A stretch of DNA of 64,000 bases from assembly GCA_964017185.1 (NCBI GenBank), contig OZ024880.1, positions 42,793,071-42,857,070 on the forward strand. The letters are read 5' to 3'. This DNA comes from Rugalucina vietnamica (Eukaryota > Mollusca > Bivalvia > Lucinida > Lucinidae). A program made the position numbers and the translations under genes. The notes under the pieces were generated by a model that was given only the letters and a program-made list of their open reading frames with translations, did not search any database and was not told the origin of the DNA. Each line of letters starts with the position of its first letter. Positions within the stretch are counted from its first letter, which is position 1. This document shows, piece after piece, positions 21,701 through 34,455 of this stretch.

Positions 21701-23087
21701 TAATATTCAAACATCATCGCCTCTGAAACCGCTTGGCCAGTCAAAGCCAAATTTTATGTGAAGCATCTATATAATAGGGGAATCAATGTGTACATAAATA
21801 ATCTAGGTCACATGACCAAGATGGCCGCCATGCCCATATATGGTGAAACCCCTTCTAAAATCTTCTTCTCCGGAACCGATGGACCGATTTGAAAGAAACT
21901 TGGCTAATGTACTACAATGTGTATATAAATCATGACCCTGTGGCGACCTTGACCTATTTAATGACAAGGTCAACATAGGTCGCCAATGCATTTGAATGGG
22001 GAAAACTTTTAAAGTCATTTGAGGTGTAAATCTTGCAGGAAATCATAGGAAAGAAAGACTGAATATTAATGATTCTAAAACAAAAATTGGACCCAAGGGC
22101 TCATATGTCCCCGCCCCGGGGCAGTATACATGTATATTACCATAATATTCAAACATCTCCTCTAAAACCACTTGGCCAATTGAAGCCAAATTTTATGGTG
22201 AAGCATCTATAGGATGGGTGAACCAATTTGTATATTAATAATATAGGTCACATGACCGAGATGGCCGCCATGCCCATATATGGTAAAAACCTTCAAAAAT
22301 CTTCTTCTCTGAAACCAATAGACTGATTTCAATGAGACTTGGCGTGAAGCATCGATGGCTAAAGTAATACATTGTATATATAAATCATGACCCTGTGATG
22401 ACCTTGACCCAGTTTATGGCAAGGTCAACATGGGTTGCCCATTTAATTGAGTGGGGAAAACTGTTAAAATGTCATTTGAAGGGAAAAGCCTGCAGGAAAT
22501 TGGCGAATGGACAGAATATTGATTATTCTGAAAAAAGAAAATGGCCCAGGGGCTTCATCTGCCCCTGCACTGGGGTTAAATACCATAATATTCAAACATG
22601 TTTATTGGTATATGCAGCAGATCTCAGGTGAGCGTTTACAGGACCATTGGTCTATGGTATTGATTTGTGTTAGAATTTAGCATTTTTGACTTTTAAATTA
22701 CGTAATTACATCAATTACTGATTTTTTCTCTTGACCCCGTCAAACTTCAATTTTGCTATATAAGTATAGGTTTGAAGGGGTAAGTTCCACATGGAGATGT
22801 TTCCATGATGCGACAGAATCTAACCAAATTTTGTATGTACAGCAACATTGACAAGATCTAGCCTTGGATTGTTGCCCGTCATTTTTCGCAAATTTTGACG
22901 GAGTTACGGCCCTTGATTGATGTTAGAATTTAGTTTCCGCTCAATATCTTGAGAACGAATTAACAGAATCTTACCAATCTTTTTATGTCCCAAGATCTAG
23001 CTTGGGATTGTTACCCGTCATAGTTTTTCTCACCCTTGAAAAAAGCTCAGAAGCGGGGCTATAGTCAGATCCTCTTACAATTCTAGT
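18777..23087 (+). repeat. TAGCCCCG tandem-unit element, split
   Basis: It begins tagccccgttttggaaaagt and ends gaagcggggctatagtcag, so TAGCCCCG and CGGGGCTA are inverted ends. The body consists of imperfect ~200-bp units with ctcaatatctt, gacagaatctgaccaa and tctagcttgggattgtt. It is interrupted between 20197 and 22656 by a copy of the GCTCACC repeat. No ORF. Confidence 0.8.
20197..22656 (+). repeat. GCTCACCTGAGCC composite repeat, copy B
   Basis: Starts ttagctcacctgagccgtta and ends gatctcaggtgagcg followed by ggaccattggtc; GCTCACCTGAG and CTCAGGTGAGC are inverted ends. In between are about four to five imperfect ~480-bp units (ctgaaaccgcttggcca, ggtcacatgaccaagatgg, gaccttgacctatttta, aatgggcag). 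Confidence 0.85.
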
Positions 23088-23155
23088 TGATTCAGGCCAC
23101 CAGCCCATATCAATAAGGCTTGTGTATGGATGGTTTGACTTGAACAACCTTTCCT
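23088..23155 (-). mobile_element. SINE-E fragment, left of an insertion
   Basis: Minus-strand ggttgttcaagtcaaaccat and nearby bases match the SINE at 28010. The other half appears near 26936, on the far side of the inverted-repeat element. Confidence 0.55.
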
Positions 23156-24134
23156 GAGCAGGCACCCAGGAGGCACATGACGTCATAATCACACCGTTCA
23201 TCCAGATACAGCAAACGCGGAATGGTCTTCCAAACGCGGATATAAACAACTGTATCGTGGGAATACACAAGGTAAGAAAACTTAAACAAACAATATTTAA
23301 ATTGATCCTATATAAAATGTGTTTATGCAGAGCTAATGCAAAATGGTTTATCTTGAGAATGGTAAAGTATCATAACAAAAGATTTGTGTAAACTATAGAT
23401 ACAAGCGATTTTAATTCGTAAATCATAATTTTCTCGCCTATTTCCCGATTCGTTTCATATTTGTAGAATTTAATTGTTTGGTTTCGTGCAAATATCTCTT
23501 CAATACTAATTTTCGACGTCTATGGAATATATAAATACCATGCATCAAACTTGAAAAGTTTTTTTGGGGTGGCGATATCCATGTTTAAAAATAGCCTTGT
23601 TTACTTCAAGGTACAACTTACCACGGACGTTGATACTACACAACGCGGATGACCCACATAATTTGGGTAAAACAAACACGGATTCGAAAATCTTGTTTTA
23701 ACGTGCAAAACACTGACAGAACGTTTTCTAATTACAATACAAGGAAGAATCTAGATTTTTATAAAGTTAACGTGCTATAAATGCATCCTGTTGGCTTTTA
23801 GTCGGTTATTCATTTGATATATGATCGAATTCGGGGGTGGCATATAACATACATTGTATAACACCGCATTATAACATTTCTGCTAACATCTTTTTATCTA
23901 TGGATAATTATTTCGTAGAATCAGAGAATATGCACCTGTAAAGGAATTTGTTTGTATGCTATGCTTGTGTAGCGAATAAACATCCCAGTTAACGACTCTT
24001 CAGCCGTGGATACTGACCAATTCTATGGAAATTAATATGTCTTTCCCAAAGACATAACACTGGTGCCAGCATGCCCCCCTCAACCCCGACTTGTCGGCTC
24101 AGGAGTCAAACTATGCCACGTTGCTATAAGTTTT

Positions 24135-25479
24135 TAGCTCACCTGAGCCGAAGGCTCACAAGGTGTGCTTAAATGATGGCCATGCTCCGTCGTTCGTCCG
24201 TCGTCGTCCACAATGTCAAAGATCTTCTCCTCTGAAACTGCTTGGCTAAACAAGAAGCATCCTATGGAAGGGGGAAATAAAGTTTAAGTTTATATAAATG
24301 GTCATGGTCACATGACAAAGATGGCCGCAATGGTTATATGGTTGAATAGCAAAAACCTTTAACAATCTTCTCCAGAACCAGAAGTCCTATGATTTTGAAA
24401 CTTGGCATGGAACATCAGAGAGAGGAGCTCTTCAAAGTAAATATAAATCATGACCTTGGGGTGACCTTGACCTATTTTACGGCAAGGTCAAACATAGCGG
24501 CCCATGCATTTGAATGGGGAAAATTTTTAAAAGGTCATTTTAAGGGAAAAACTAATAGGAAATGGGTAAATGGCTGAAGATTTATGATTCATAAAAATTT
24601 TGGACCCTAGGGGCAGGTCTGCCACCACTCCGAGGCAATATACATGTGTTTTACCAAAACATTGAAATGCCTTCTTCTCTGAAACCGCTTGGCCAATCAA
24701 AGCCAAACTTTAGGTAGGGCATCCTTATGAAAGGGGAACGAACGAAAGTGTATATAAATGGTCCAGGTCACATAACCAAGATGGCCGCCATGTCTATAAC
24801 TAGCAAAAACCTTTAAAATCTTCTCCTCCAGAACCAGAAGGCCTATGATTTTAAAACTTGACAAGAAGCATCAGTGAGAGGAGCTCTATAATATTTATAT
24901 AAGTGACCCTGTGATGACCTTGACCTATTTTACGGCAAGGTGAATGTAGTTGGCCCATGCATTTGAATTGCGAATATTGTCAAAATATCATATGAAGAGA
25001 AAAATATGAAGGAAATGGGCAAATGGACTGAAGAGTTATGATTCTGAGAAAAAAAAGACCACAGGGGGTGGTCTGACCCCTTCCCGGGGTAATATATATG
25101 AATATCACCATAATATTCAAAGATCTTATCTGAAACCGCTTAGCCAATCTAAGCCAAATTTATATAAAGCATCTATATGAAGGGGGGACCAGTGGAACAC
25201 GTAAATAATCCGGGTCACATGACCAAGATGGCCGCCATATATGGTAAAAAACCTTCAAAAATCGTCTTCTCCGGAGACGGTGGATCAATTTCAACAAAAC
25301 TTGGCATATAGAATTGTCGTCTAGGGTACAACAATGTATATATGAATTGACCCTGTGATGACCTTGACCTATCTTACGGCAAGTTCAAAATAGGTCGTTC
25401 ATGACCATAATAGTGAAACAAGTTAATTGGTATTTATCCCAGATCTCAGGTGAGCGTTTACATGACCATTGGTCCTTTA
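24135..25479 (+). repeat. GCTCACCTGAGCC composite repeat, copy C
   Basis: Starts tagctcacctgagccgaagg and ends cagatctcaggtgagcg ... ggaccattggtcc-like, with about three imperfect units between. Confidence 0.85.
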
Positions 25480-26770
25480 GTTGTTCTTTCATTACGTACA
25501 GGGTCAACGTTTACATGGAGAAGAACTCTTTAAGCTCTGGTTTCATTCTAATCCTTTTCGTCATGTACCTTTAACCAATGTATGTAGATATGTTATTTGT
25601 GAATCTGAGTAAAACAATTTAAACTAAAACTACAGGATCAACAGCCAAGGTCATATAGAGACGGTCAGTCATCGTCAGTTATTTTCACACCAAAAGCCAT
25701 CCAGAGGCATGGTAACGAGTTCGTTGTGCACATAGTTTCACCACTAATAAATGCTCTTCTTGAATCTACGTAGTCTGTGTACGTTTATAATTTGTTGTCA
25801 TATGGGACCTTTTTACAAAGGATTTCACTTCACCACACTTAAGAGTGAGAAAGACAATCATGATAAATATATTCTTGGCCATATATTCATGAAAGAAATG
25901 CACCCATACATACACCATATGTTTTACATGTAATAACCTACAAACTTGCGTAATTTAGTTGGTGTTTGAATATGAAAGGCGAAAGCATTTGAAGCTATGC
26001 ATATATCTGTCACTATCAAACTTCATAAAGCTAGCTAAGGCTTTTAATTGTCGAATTTAAAGAACGGAAACAAAGGCACGGACAGTTTCTCGGTTAACAT
26101 GCACCTGAAATGGGCCTTTCGCTCTATAAAACATGTTAACAGGGTTTCATGATGACGTGGCCAAAGCGAAGTGAAAGTGCTCATGAACCCACGTTCCTTG
26201 TGGTTTTAACACGCGATATTAAGCCATAATTGGTCTTCAACCAACCATCTATGGATTCTAAACCATACAAATTGGCTTTAACAATGAATGCATCCAGTTT
26301 TTCTTAAAATAAGGCGAGAATTTGCTTTTATTATCCGTGTTCGTTGCACCGAATGGTCCGAGTTTGTTTCACCTGCTTGAGAATTTGAACCGTGGTATGT
26401 TGCACCATATTAAATGATAGTACCCAATTTCAAATAGTTCTTATTGTTTATTCTCTTTCTATAATTTGGTGTGGGTTCTTGTAACGGTAACACTTGGAGC
26501 GATCCCTGATCCTCCGAAAAACATCAATTTGGTCATATTTTCGTGCTTTAATAATGGTTTACAGACATCCTTGCCAAGATTTTTCTCTTTTCGCGCATCC
26601 AAGTCAGATTTAGAAGCCTATATGTCTCGAACTAATACAATTTATGAGATAGGATTTTAGGTAAACACTTGCAAAGTTATGTACTGTTTCATGGTATGTC
26701 AAACAATAATCAACTCAGCCGATATTGATTATAATTAAAGATAATAAATACTCACTCTTCTTTCCCCGCC
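25480..26770. other. no gene recognised
   Basis: Interior of the 23156-26935 element. Short open frames have no recognisable motifs. Confidence 0.5.
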
Positions 26771-27074
26771 ATTCAAAATACTATTGTTTATATCCGCGTT
26801 TGGAAGACCATTCCGCGTTTGTTGTATCTGGATGAACGGTGTGCTAATGGCGTCAGATCGACGTCGATGCGACGTCATGACGTCGCATCGACGTTGATAT
26901 GACGTCATTATGACGTCATGTACCCGCTGGGTCAGACCTGAGCGGTTAATCAGTAAATAAGATCGTCGGTCAGTAGCGTAGAAGCTTTGCACTGAGGCAC
27001 AAGCAACCAATCTTTCTTTTGGTCCCAAATTCCCACCCAGTCGCATATAATCATGGTGGTTATCATTTTCAATG

Positions 27075-27116
<42 letters not shown>

Positions 27117-27276
27117 AATGCCAGTGGAATTCTAACTCGCATCACCTGTGTCGCCACACTTTTTTTTGTAAAGAAATAGGAAAACGTATCCATTTTTCTA
27201 CAGTTTTAAAACATCACAATTTTAGGGTGTAGCGTTTCTTTTGTCAGTATACGCTGTTTTTCTGTGATGCTTATTA

Positions 27277-27523
27277 TTAACTTAAGTCTTAAATTAAGCC
27301 TGACGTCCCTTTTGTGGGACATAGGCAAACAGTATAGCCCCAGATGTGACGCCGCAGAACGCGGCGTACGCGGCGTTCCATCTGGGGCTATTCTGTTTGC
27401 TTAGAGAATTTTCATCGAAAAAAAAAATATAATTTAAAAATCACTCCTAACACCCCTTAAAATGATAGTGGGCTCACCCAATTGATAATGATGGGAGAAT
27501 CCATTCGTCAAACTATGGGTTAA
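27277..27523 (-). mobile_element. TTAA hairpin MITE, reverse
   Basis: Reverse-orientation copy with a long hairpin (gcaaacagtatagccccag ... ctggggctattctgtttgc), bounded by TTAA. Confidence 0.85.
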
Positions 27524-27536
27524 TTAATGTAGGAAG

Positions 27537-27758
27537 ATAAAAGTGACCAATGATCAGGAAATGGCGCAATCAGAATTTCCCACTAAAAAACAGGTGGGAA
27601 AAACTTAATTAACAAACGGGTACTTGTACTAAGAGAACATATCGTAAGCAGTGAGCAGCTTTTTCGAATAGGCGGCCACTCAGTTACCCAAACATAACTA
27701 AAATTAAGAAAACGTACAAAAGGTGCAAGCAGCACAAAATTCAATTTCTTAAATAAAG

Positions 27759-27807
<49 letters not shown>

Positions 27808-27860
27808 ACTACAGAACCACAGCAGTATCACATTGGAACGATCGCTTTATATAAAATTAG
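27537..27860 (+). repeat. 'gatcaggaaatggcgcaatc' interspersed repeat
   Basis: Copy of the 15484 family carrying a ~46-base A tract near 27760. Confidence 0.75.
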
Positions 27861-28009
27861 TTTGGGTGGGGGTGGAGGGTGGCATAAACTAGTTAGGACA
27901 GTCTCTCATCCTCACCTTCTGCAGTAGTACATATCTATGGGCCCCGCCCATTGGGGCCTAAAGAAATTTATGGGCTGCTTGTGCCTCCAGGCAAAGCTTA
28001 TACACTACT

Positions 28010-28110
28010 GATTGACCTGAGTACTGGTTAACCGCTCAGGTCTGAGCCTGCCCAAGGAAACGTGGTTCAAGTCAAACCATACGTATAAGCCTTTTATGTC
28101 TTAGTTGGAT
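28010..28110 (+). mobile_element. tRNA-like SINE-E
   Basis: ggttaaccgctcaggtctga followed by a B-box-like gtggttcaagtc. It matches the halves at 23088 and 26936. Confidence 0.5.
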
Positions 28111-28324
28111 GGTAATATTTGAAGCACTTGTTGGAGGTCATAACATCTTCATTTTGGGTAAGCCCATGAAATTGAGTCTACGTCCCGACATGACCTAGGT
28201 TTTGCAATAAATCTAGTTTATATGGTCTTTATGAAGCAAATGTAACCAATACATCCTAGAAAATTTGGTTTGGCCTTCGTTGACAAAAAACCTAGTAAAA
28301 ACCTATTGGAACTAAACACTACTT

Positions 28325-28900
28325 ACATCTATGAGGTACAAGTAGGCAAAGATCAGGAAAAGGCGCAATCAAAAAAAGATTCACACTAAAAAGATTCCTA
28401 CTCCAAAAACCGAGATGGGAAAAAACTAAATTAACAATCTGGGCCCAGTTGTTCAAAACATCGTTAGCTTAACGGTGTCGTTAAGCCCTAAATTTGTTAG
28501 CTAAATATTGACTTCAAAAGCAAATACACTGTTATTTTTTGTTGAAAAAATGTGAGAATCCTTTGCAATGCAAAGGATTCTCACATTTTTTCAACAAAAA
28601 ATAACAGTGTATTTGTAATATTAATGTTTGAAATTTTAACGAAACGTTAACTAACGACATCGTTAGTTTTGAACAACTGGGTCCAGGTACTTAAACCATG
28701 AAAACATATCGTAAGCCGAATGGGCAGCTATTTTCCCAATAGGTGGCCACTCAGTTACCTAAGCTTAACTAAAAATATGAAAACATACATAAGGCGCCAA
28801 CAGCACAAAAACTTTTAAACACCAAGACATAAAACGAAAGAACCACCTCAGAAGTATCGCCTTGGAACGATCAGTAATATAAAATTACTGGCGGGCTTAA
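28325..28900 (+). repeat. 'gatcaggaaaaggcgcaatc' repeat, split by a palindromic MITE
   Basis: The family resumes after 28686 (ggtacttaaaccatgaaaac, caataggtggccactcag), so the 28441-28686 element was inserted into it. Confidence 0.75.
28441..28686. mobile_element. palindromic MITE with a perfect 95-nt inverted repeat
   Basis: Ends gggcccagttgttcaaaac and its complement (gttttgaacaactgggtcc). The centre, about 28522-28616, is a perfect palindrome with 47-base arms around one A. Further arms (taacgacatcgttag-type) extend it with mismatches. Confidence 0.9.
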
Positions 28901-29294
28901 ATCGATTTTACATGTACCTAAGCTCACCCTCAGCCTCCGCAGTGGTTCATAACATTTAGTTAGTTCTTCGGTCCTCGTGGTGAATCTCTAACTAGTCAAT
29001 GAATCACCAAGAACAAACAGATAAATCATGATAACCATCCTGATGAATCAAAAACGCCTCAACAGATTCAGTAAGCTGCCCGACGATGGAGATCCCTGGG
29101 CGCCGAATAACTTACTAACTCCGGAGCAGGATTGTGGCCACGTAAAATCGATTAAAGCCATCCATTAACTCAGTCTTTACGTAATGTAGGTGGTTCTGCT
29201 ATGATTTATCTTCATGTTTTCTGTTTATTTATTCTGTTGTAGTTGTGTATTTTTGCTGATGCCAACCGAATGGCTTTCTCTTTGTTCATTTGTA

Positions 29295-29523
29295 TTAACC
29301 CATATTTGACGACATTATCAATTGGGTGAGTCCACTTTCATCTAAGGGATGTTAGGAGTTATTTTAACTTTTATCTCATTTTTTTTTTTCGATGAAATTT
29401 CTCTGTGCAAACAGAATAGCCCAAGATAGCCCAAGATAGGACGCCGCGTTCTGCGGCGTCACGTCCTGGGCTATGCTGTTTGCATATGTCCCACAAAAAG
29501 GACGCCAGGCTTAAATGAGTTAT
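29295..29523 (+). mobile_element. TTAA hairpin MITE
   Basis: Begins ttaacccatatttgacgac and ends gcttaaatgagtta, with the family hairpin around 29408-29484. Confidence 0.85.
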
Positions 29524-30510
29524 GGTTTAACGGCCCATTCAACATTTTTTTTTTCAGTCGTGTCGGGACAGAAACATCGCTTCCTGGGGCCAGTTTCATC
29601 AAAGCGTTTAAGACAAAAATTTGTCCTGGAAGATGTCCCAGGACGTTTTAAAGACAAAAATCGTGTTTCATCAAACTCGCAAAATTTAGGAAGTTCTCAA
29701 ATTTTGTCTTAAACGTAGGACAACTATTTCGGCGTCCTACCTGACAATTTTTGTCCTAAATTGTATACATGTACTAGAAATGGCTGCTGCCTTTCAATTG
29801 ATATTGAGGCTGAAGAAGATGATGACCTACCCGTCCCCTACATGCAGACGTTAATTTAGTTAACGTATTTAGAGAAGGGCGCTCGTTTGCCATGGTCAAT
29901 CTTCCACGAGGCCCTCAAAATCCATTAAATTGTGTACATATATATGTAGGCCTACTACCCGTGGCTGCTTCTTTTAAAGAGACGTTATTGGAGGCAGGTT
30001 ATTATGTACAAGCTTAGGTTATCTTTGAAAGGTGGTGCCGACGTTGGGAAACACACACACAGATGGATGAACGTACAGACAGAGGGACAGAATTAATCCA
30101 ACTCTGAATGAGAACCTCTCTATTAATCTTATGAAAATACAATGGCTCCTCAGACGTTTGAAGGCTCGTCGATCTTGAACATTTTAGTATCGATATTTTG
30201 AAGTTTGAATATGTTTCAACGTCTGTTGAACAACGTAAAATATCAAAATTGCACCTTGTGTCCAGAATTCTATTAATTTGACTGTGTCAGAAATAAATCA
30301 GGTTCAAAATATCCCCAATAAAAATCGAAAGCTCGAGCAATTTTATATCACTGACCGTCCCAATGCGGTTCTAATTATTTAATATTTTGGTGTTGAATGC
30401 TTTGTTTTTAGCACATTTTATACTGTGTGTTAATAAGTGTGACAGTATCTGACACTTTTGTTCTTGTGGATTCATAAGTCGGAAATTCAGATTTTAACAT
30501 TTTGACAATA

Positions 30511-30532
30511 TATATATATATATATATATATA
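30511..30532. repeat. (TA)n microsatellite
   Basis: About eleven TA units. Confidence 0.9.
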
Positions 30533-30749
30533 CTTTTTTTAACTGATTTTGAAAAGTTTAAACATGCAACGTCCTCAGTTTGCTTCTTAGGAAAAACGTT
30601 TGTTACGCATTTTCATAACGTCAAATTCAATCCTACTTTGTGACGTCGACGTCGTACCTCCATAAGATCCAAAATCGCAGAGAAAGTCACTCATGAGCGT
30701 GTTTTCTAATGAAAGAGACACAAGACAAAAACATTTGGGTGGAGATAGG

Positions 30750-31070
30750 CAGAGTAAGGAGCAGTCACATATTAGCGTATCACTGGAGACAAACGCGCGC
30801 CGGGCGCTGAAGATTTTGGACGTATTAAAATTGATTTGCTTCTTAAACTTCAATTAGCAGTCACATTTAGCGTGCGACTCAACCACGCTGAAAATTATGT
30901 AGTACGTTCAGACACATTAAGCAAATGCTCGAGGTGCGTATCAAACGTTAAACGCACGTCTTGTACGCGCTTGGGGCACGTTACTGGAGCGTTCGACAAG
31001 CACCCGAACCAATATCCCGTAAAATTGGAAAATCGAAACGCGCATATAGCGTTTTGGCACTAAACCTAGG
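30750..31070 (+). mobile_element. ACGCGC-type element, truncated and diverged
   Basis: gagcagtcacatattagcgt, acaaacgcgcgccgggcg and later gcgcttggggcacgtta blocks match the fuller copies at 33389 and 39369, but the right half is missing. Confidence 0.65.
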
Positions 31071-31265
31071 AACATCTGTGATTATTAGATTAGCTGCCAA
31101 CTTTGTGATATTAAGCAAATGTCAACTACTACGTCATTCAGCTGCCTTGTGATTGGTTGACGTATATAGGTGGTGCTGAGTGACTGACCTTTATTTTGAT
31201 CGGCTAGCCATGACGTAAGTAGATGGCGCCTTGATAGCATAGAGGGCGCTTGGCCAGAGAGTATA

Positions 31266-32294
31266 CGTGGGTTGGGATTTAAGTTCGTAGACTTTCTTTG
31301 TAAACGATCCGATGTCTGTCACAGAGAAATTAAAATGCTATAATCTGAAAATACATTCTTTTACCTATCATATAAGGTATAAAGCATTGTTCTACTCAAA
31401 ATGGTATTCGCACAACAATGGATTCAACACAATGACCTTTCATCACCCGGGGCACGTCGTGGAAATTCTGACGTCAAAACTACGTCAAATTTCAATAACT
31501 GTCAGCATTAAAACGCCTTGTTTGTAACCAAACAACAAGCCATGCCTTTACTTATTTGCAAGATTTCCTTCAGTGATTTCGGAATTATTATTGTGGAAAT
31601 ACTGCGATCATCAGATATAGTTCTTATACATAACTTTCTATGCGTATCATGCTTATCAGTGTTTTAAACCAAGAATGTTTGCCGTAGCATTTGAAGACTA
31701 ATTGTAGACGAGTGCATTTCTCATCGTTAAAATTCAAGTACCTGCATCTAAATCTCAAATACCATTTTAAAATACCACTGCACGATCCGTTCCACAACTG
31801 TACAACACATCCCTATCATTTTGAATGTTTCTGTGGGTATTTTGGCTAATCAAACATAAGATTTTATCAATGCTGTTGTTTCGACGTTGCCTGTTAACGC
31901 CATTTTTCTTTTCCAAGCAGCGTGACTGGCAATACGTTTTCTCCAATAACAAATCAAGTCGACATAATGCTTAAAAATTTAAACTGAGATAACAACATGA
32001 TACTGCAATGCCTTAAGCTGATTTAACTCAAGTTTTATTTTACAATATGATAATTATTGATGTGTTCTTCAACGCCAGTTAACTTCAGAATTGTTAAAAT
32101 TCGACATGCCCCGGGTTGCGAAACCTAGGTTGCTATGGAGACCATTTTATGAGCATTGCGCAAAGTGTCTTGAAAAATATTGTAAACACGAAACAAGGAG
32201 ACGTTGTTTCTTTATAATAATGCATCAAATATCGGATAAATGCTGTAATATTCAATTAATAGCAAAAGTCTACGAACTTAAATCCCAACCCTCG
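31266..32294. mobile_element. TA-flanked inverted-repeat element (mariner-like MITE)
   Basis: Inverted ends cgtgggttgggatttaagtt and the complement of cgagggttgggatttaagtt, each flanked by TA, inverted over about 35 bp. TA targeting and the CGAGGG-type terminus are typical of Tc1/mariner elements. The 1-kb interior has no recognisable transposase. Confidence 0.65.
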
Positions 32295-33388
32295 TATAAG
32301 ATGATTTTTCCGTGGGAGAGAAGATAACGTCCTTGAGGTGGGGACATGGATTAAGTCCGCTCGGCCCAGGATGACGTTAAAAGCCTGCACTTTACTACTA
32401 CTACTGGGAGAGAAGATAACTTTTGATTACCACAATACGATTCTTCTATACTATTGTTTTACTAATGCTTGATGGAAATATAAATATTAATTAAATTGTG
32501 AACTTTTAACAAGACTTATCTATTGAGTGTTTGGGCCATCTGAGGTTCCCCCTTGAGTACTGACCCACAACTACGCTACAGATGAAAGGGGAGACTTTTA
32601 GGGCTAAAGTGGTTATTACCAGAAAACTATTTAATAATTTCATTGTTGTTTAAAATTTACAAAATATTCTCTGTATCAGTTCTTTTTCTTCGCAGTTTAC
32701 ACTGAGATTGATTAAACTTAATTAATTAAGTGCCACACCCTAAATAACGACAAATCGTCAATAACCATCCTAAATGCATAATTATCATGTAGCAATATAC
32801 CCGCGCGAACCCTAAAAATAGCTCAATAGTAAAAACGCCCCCCCGGCTTTTTGAAAAAGATAAAACTTTATAACTATTACACAGCTAAAATAAGATCGCA
32901 CGTGATCAAGCACATGATATTTATGGGGCCCAACAGAAGAGCATAGTTAAAGTAGGACACTTTTGATGAAACGCAGATTTAAGGCCGTAGGATATTTTAA
33001 GGACGTTTTGATGAAACCGACTTACACATGTCTCAGAAAATGTCCTGGGACACTTTAAAGATTTGTCCTAGGAACTTTTTTGATGAAACTGGACCCTGGG
33101 GTTTTATCAGTACGTTTTGGTAGGACACAACACAGTGCCGACAATGGAAATCGCACCAGGACAGATACTCTACCACTAATAACCGCAGTTTCTCAGACCT
33201 TGTCATTTTGCTCTATAAGTGTGTAGTAACATTTTTATGAGGTGTTTTGCTGTCCTTTCTTTCCCGCCTGATTTTAAATTTTATACATTCTCTGCCTTCT
33301 TTTCTAACTTTAAATACATCTATCACTTTTAAAACACAAATCAGTTTAAGTACAGTATTTTCTTTTATTCGATCTCTATCATGCGTAA

Positions 33389-34054
33389 AAACAGCAGTCA
33401 CACTGTTGCGTATAACCCAAACGCGCGCCGGGCGTATGAAAAATCTCAACACGATGAAGACTTTGGGTGTATAAAAATTAATTTGTTCCTTTAACACGCT
33501 TTAGCAGTCACACATTAGCGCGCAACTGGGGCGTGTGCCGGACGTATAAAAAATCTCAAAGTTTTGGAGAACGGTTGTGATACGTCCCAGACACGCTAAG
33601 CACGCGCTACATGCGCGCATCGAACATTCAACGCGCGTTTCACACACGCTTGGGGCAAGCTACTGAAGCAACATCTAATAAAATCGGAACGCGCATGGAA
33701 CGTACACTGGCGTGCTTCAAACCCGCGCCAAACGCGTTCAGAGCGTATTCAACGCGCCCGCAGCGCGCGTGGAACTTATTCGGGACGTATAAGTCACACG
33801 CCCGGGACACGCCGAGCTTTCAGAAAATTTTTAAGCATGTTTAAAATTTTTTTTTAGCCCAAACGCGCGCGAAACGCGCAGAGACTTCTAGCGATGTACA
33901 GCGACGCGCGCCGGACGTACACCAAGCGTACCCAACGCGCTTGTAGCGAGTTTTGAACGTGTTTCCGACGTGCGTCTGGCGTGTGAGGAATTTTGCTATT
34001 TTTTCAACACGCCCGGCGCGCGTTTCACTTATACGCTGATGTGTGACGGCTCTT
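33389..34054 (+). mobile_element. PIF/Harbinger-like MITE with ACGCGC array
   Basis: Ends aacagcagtcacac and its partner gtgtgacggctctt. TAA follows at 34055-34057 and a near-match TAAA precedes. The interior is unusually CpG-rich: dozens of ACGCGC/ACGTCC motifs, in contrast to the AT-rich surroundings. A second full copy with exact TAA TSDs is at 39369. It ends 8 bases from the stop codon of the metalloprotease. Confidence 0.75.
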
Positions 34055-34062
34055 TAAGCATT

Positions 34063-34455
34063 TCAGAGATTAAGATCGGCTTGCAATTCTGAAATTGCAT
34101 GAAGCATATCTGACATCCAACTCTCACAGCAGATGTTGTTTCCGTGAAGACAATTCAGTTTCCTGCACAACTGCTCCGAGCATTCACATGACGCAGGTGT
34201 CGTAGATGGCGCTTGTGTAGTGGGTGCGGTTGTAGTCGGCGCATGCGTAGTAGACGTGGTTGTTGTCGGCGCCTGCGTAGTCGGCGCTTGCGTTGTTGGT
34301 GCAGCTGTAGTCGGCGCTTGTGTAGTGGGTGCCGTTGTTGTCGGCCCTTGCGTAGTTGGCGCAGTTGTCGGCGCATGCGTAGTAGGCGCTTGAGAAGGGT
34401 TGATAGGGGCATCGCAAATTGTGTCGCCTGCCACACAGTTTCCGAGGTAACAATA
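34063..34455 (-). CDS. metalloprotease last exon: Cys-rich end, mucin-like tail, stop
   Basis: Acceptor ttttgtag. Codes YCYLGNCVAGDTICDAP, then about 67 residues of APTT/QAPTT repeats that should be heavily O-glycosylated, then CECSEQLCRKLNC... and a TGA stop at 34063-34065. The nucleotide repeat is imperfect, so the Thr/Pro frame looks maintained. Confidence 0.8.
   Translation of the reverse strand, partial: YCYLGNCVAGDTICDAPINPSQAPTTHAPTTAPTTQGPTTTAPTTQAPTTAAPTTQAPTTQAPTTTTSTTHAPTTTAPTTQAPSTTPASCECSEQLCRKLNCLHGNNICCESWMSDMLHAISELQADLNL

Larger units (their letters stand above)
23156..26935. mobile_element. 3.8-kb element with ~100-bp inverted repeats
   Basis: Left end block (catgacgtcataatcacacc, gttcatccagataca, aacgcggaatggtcttccaa) recurs inverted at about 26775-26930, where the palindromic tgacgtcata section is expanded. 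Remains of one SINE family lie on both sides. The interior holds GCTCACC copy C and no recognisable transposase. Exact ends and TSD are uncertain. Confidence 0.65.
29590..33094. mobile_element. 3.5-kb inverted-repeat element (ccagtttcatcaaa ends)
   Basis: Left end ccagtttcatcaaagcg with gtcctgg/aagacaaa blocks; right end tttttgatgaaactgg with the matching inverted blocks (gtcctgggacactttaaag). cctgggg stands just outside both ends, a possible 7-bp TSD. It contains a TA-flanked element at 31266 and a CpG-rich fragment at 30750. No transposase seen. Confidence 0.65.

Noticed and set aside
20197-22656. Helitron interpretation of the GCTCACC family, from the ggaccattggtcc hairpin near one end
   Set aside because: The end after the hairpin is not CTRR, the other end is not TC, and the ends are inverted; class left open.
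26735-27193. 152-codon minus frame with a Phe run
   Set aside because: It crosses a poly(A) tract and the inverted repeat of a transposon; no domain.
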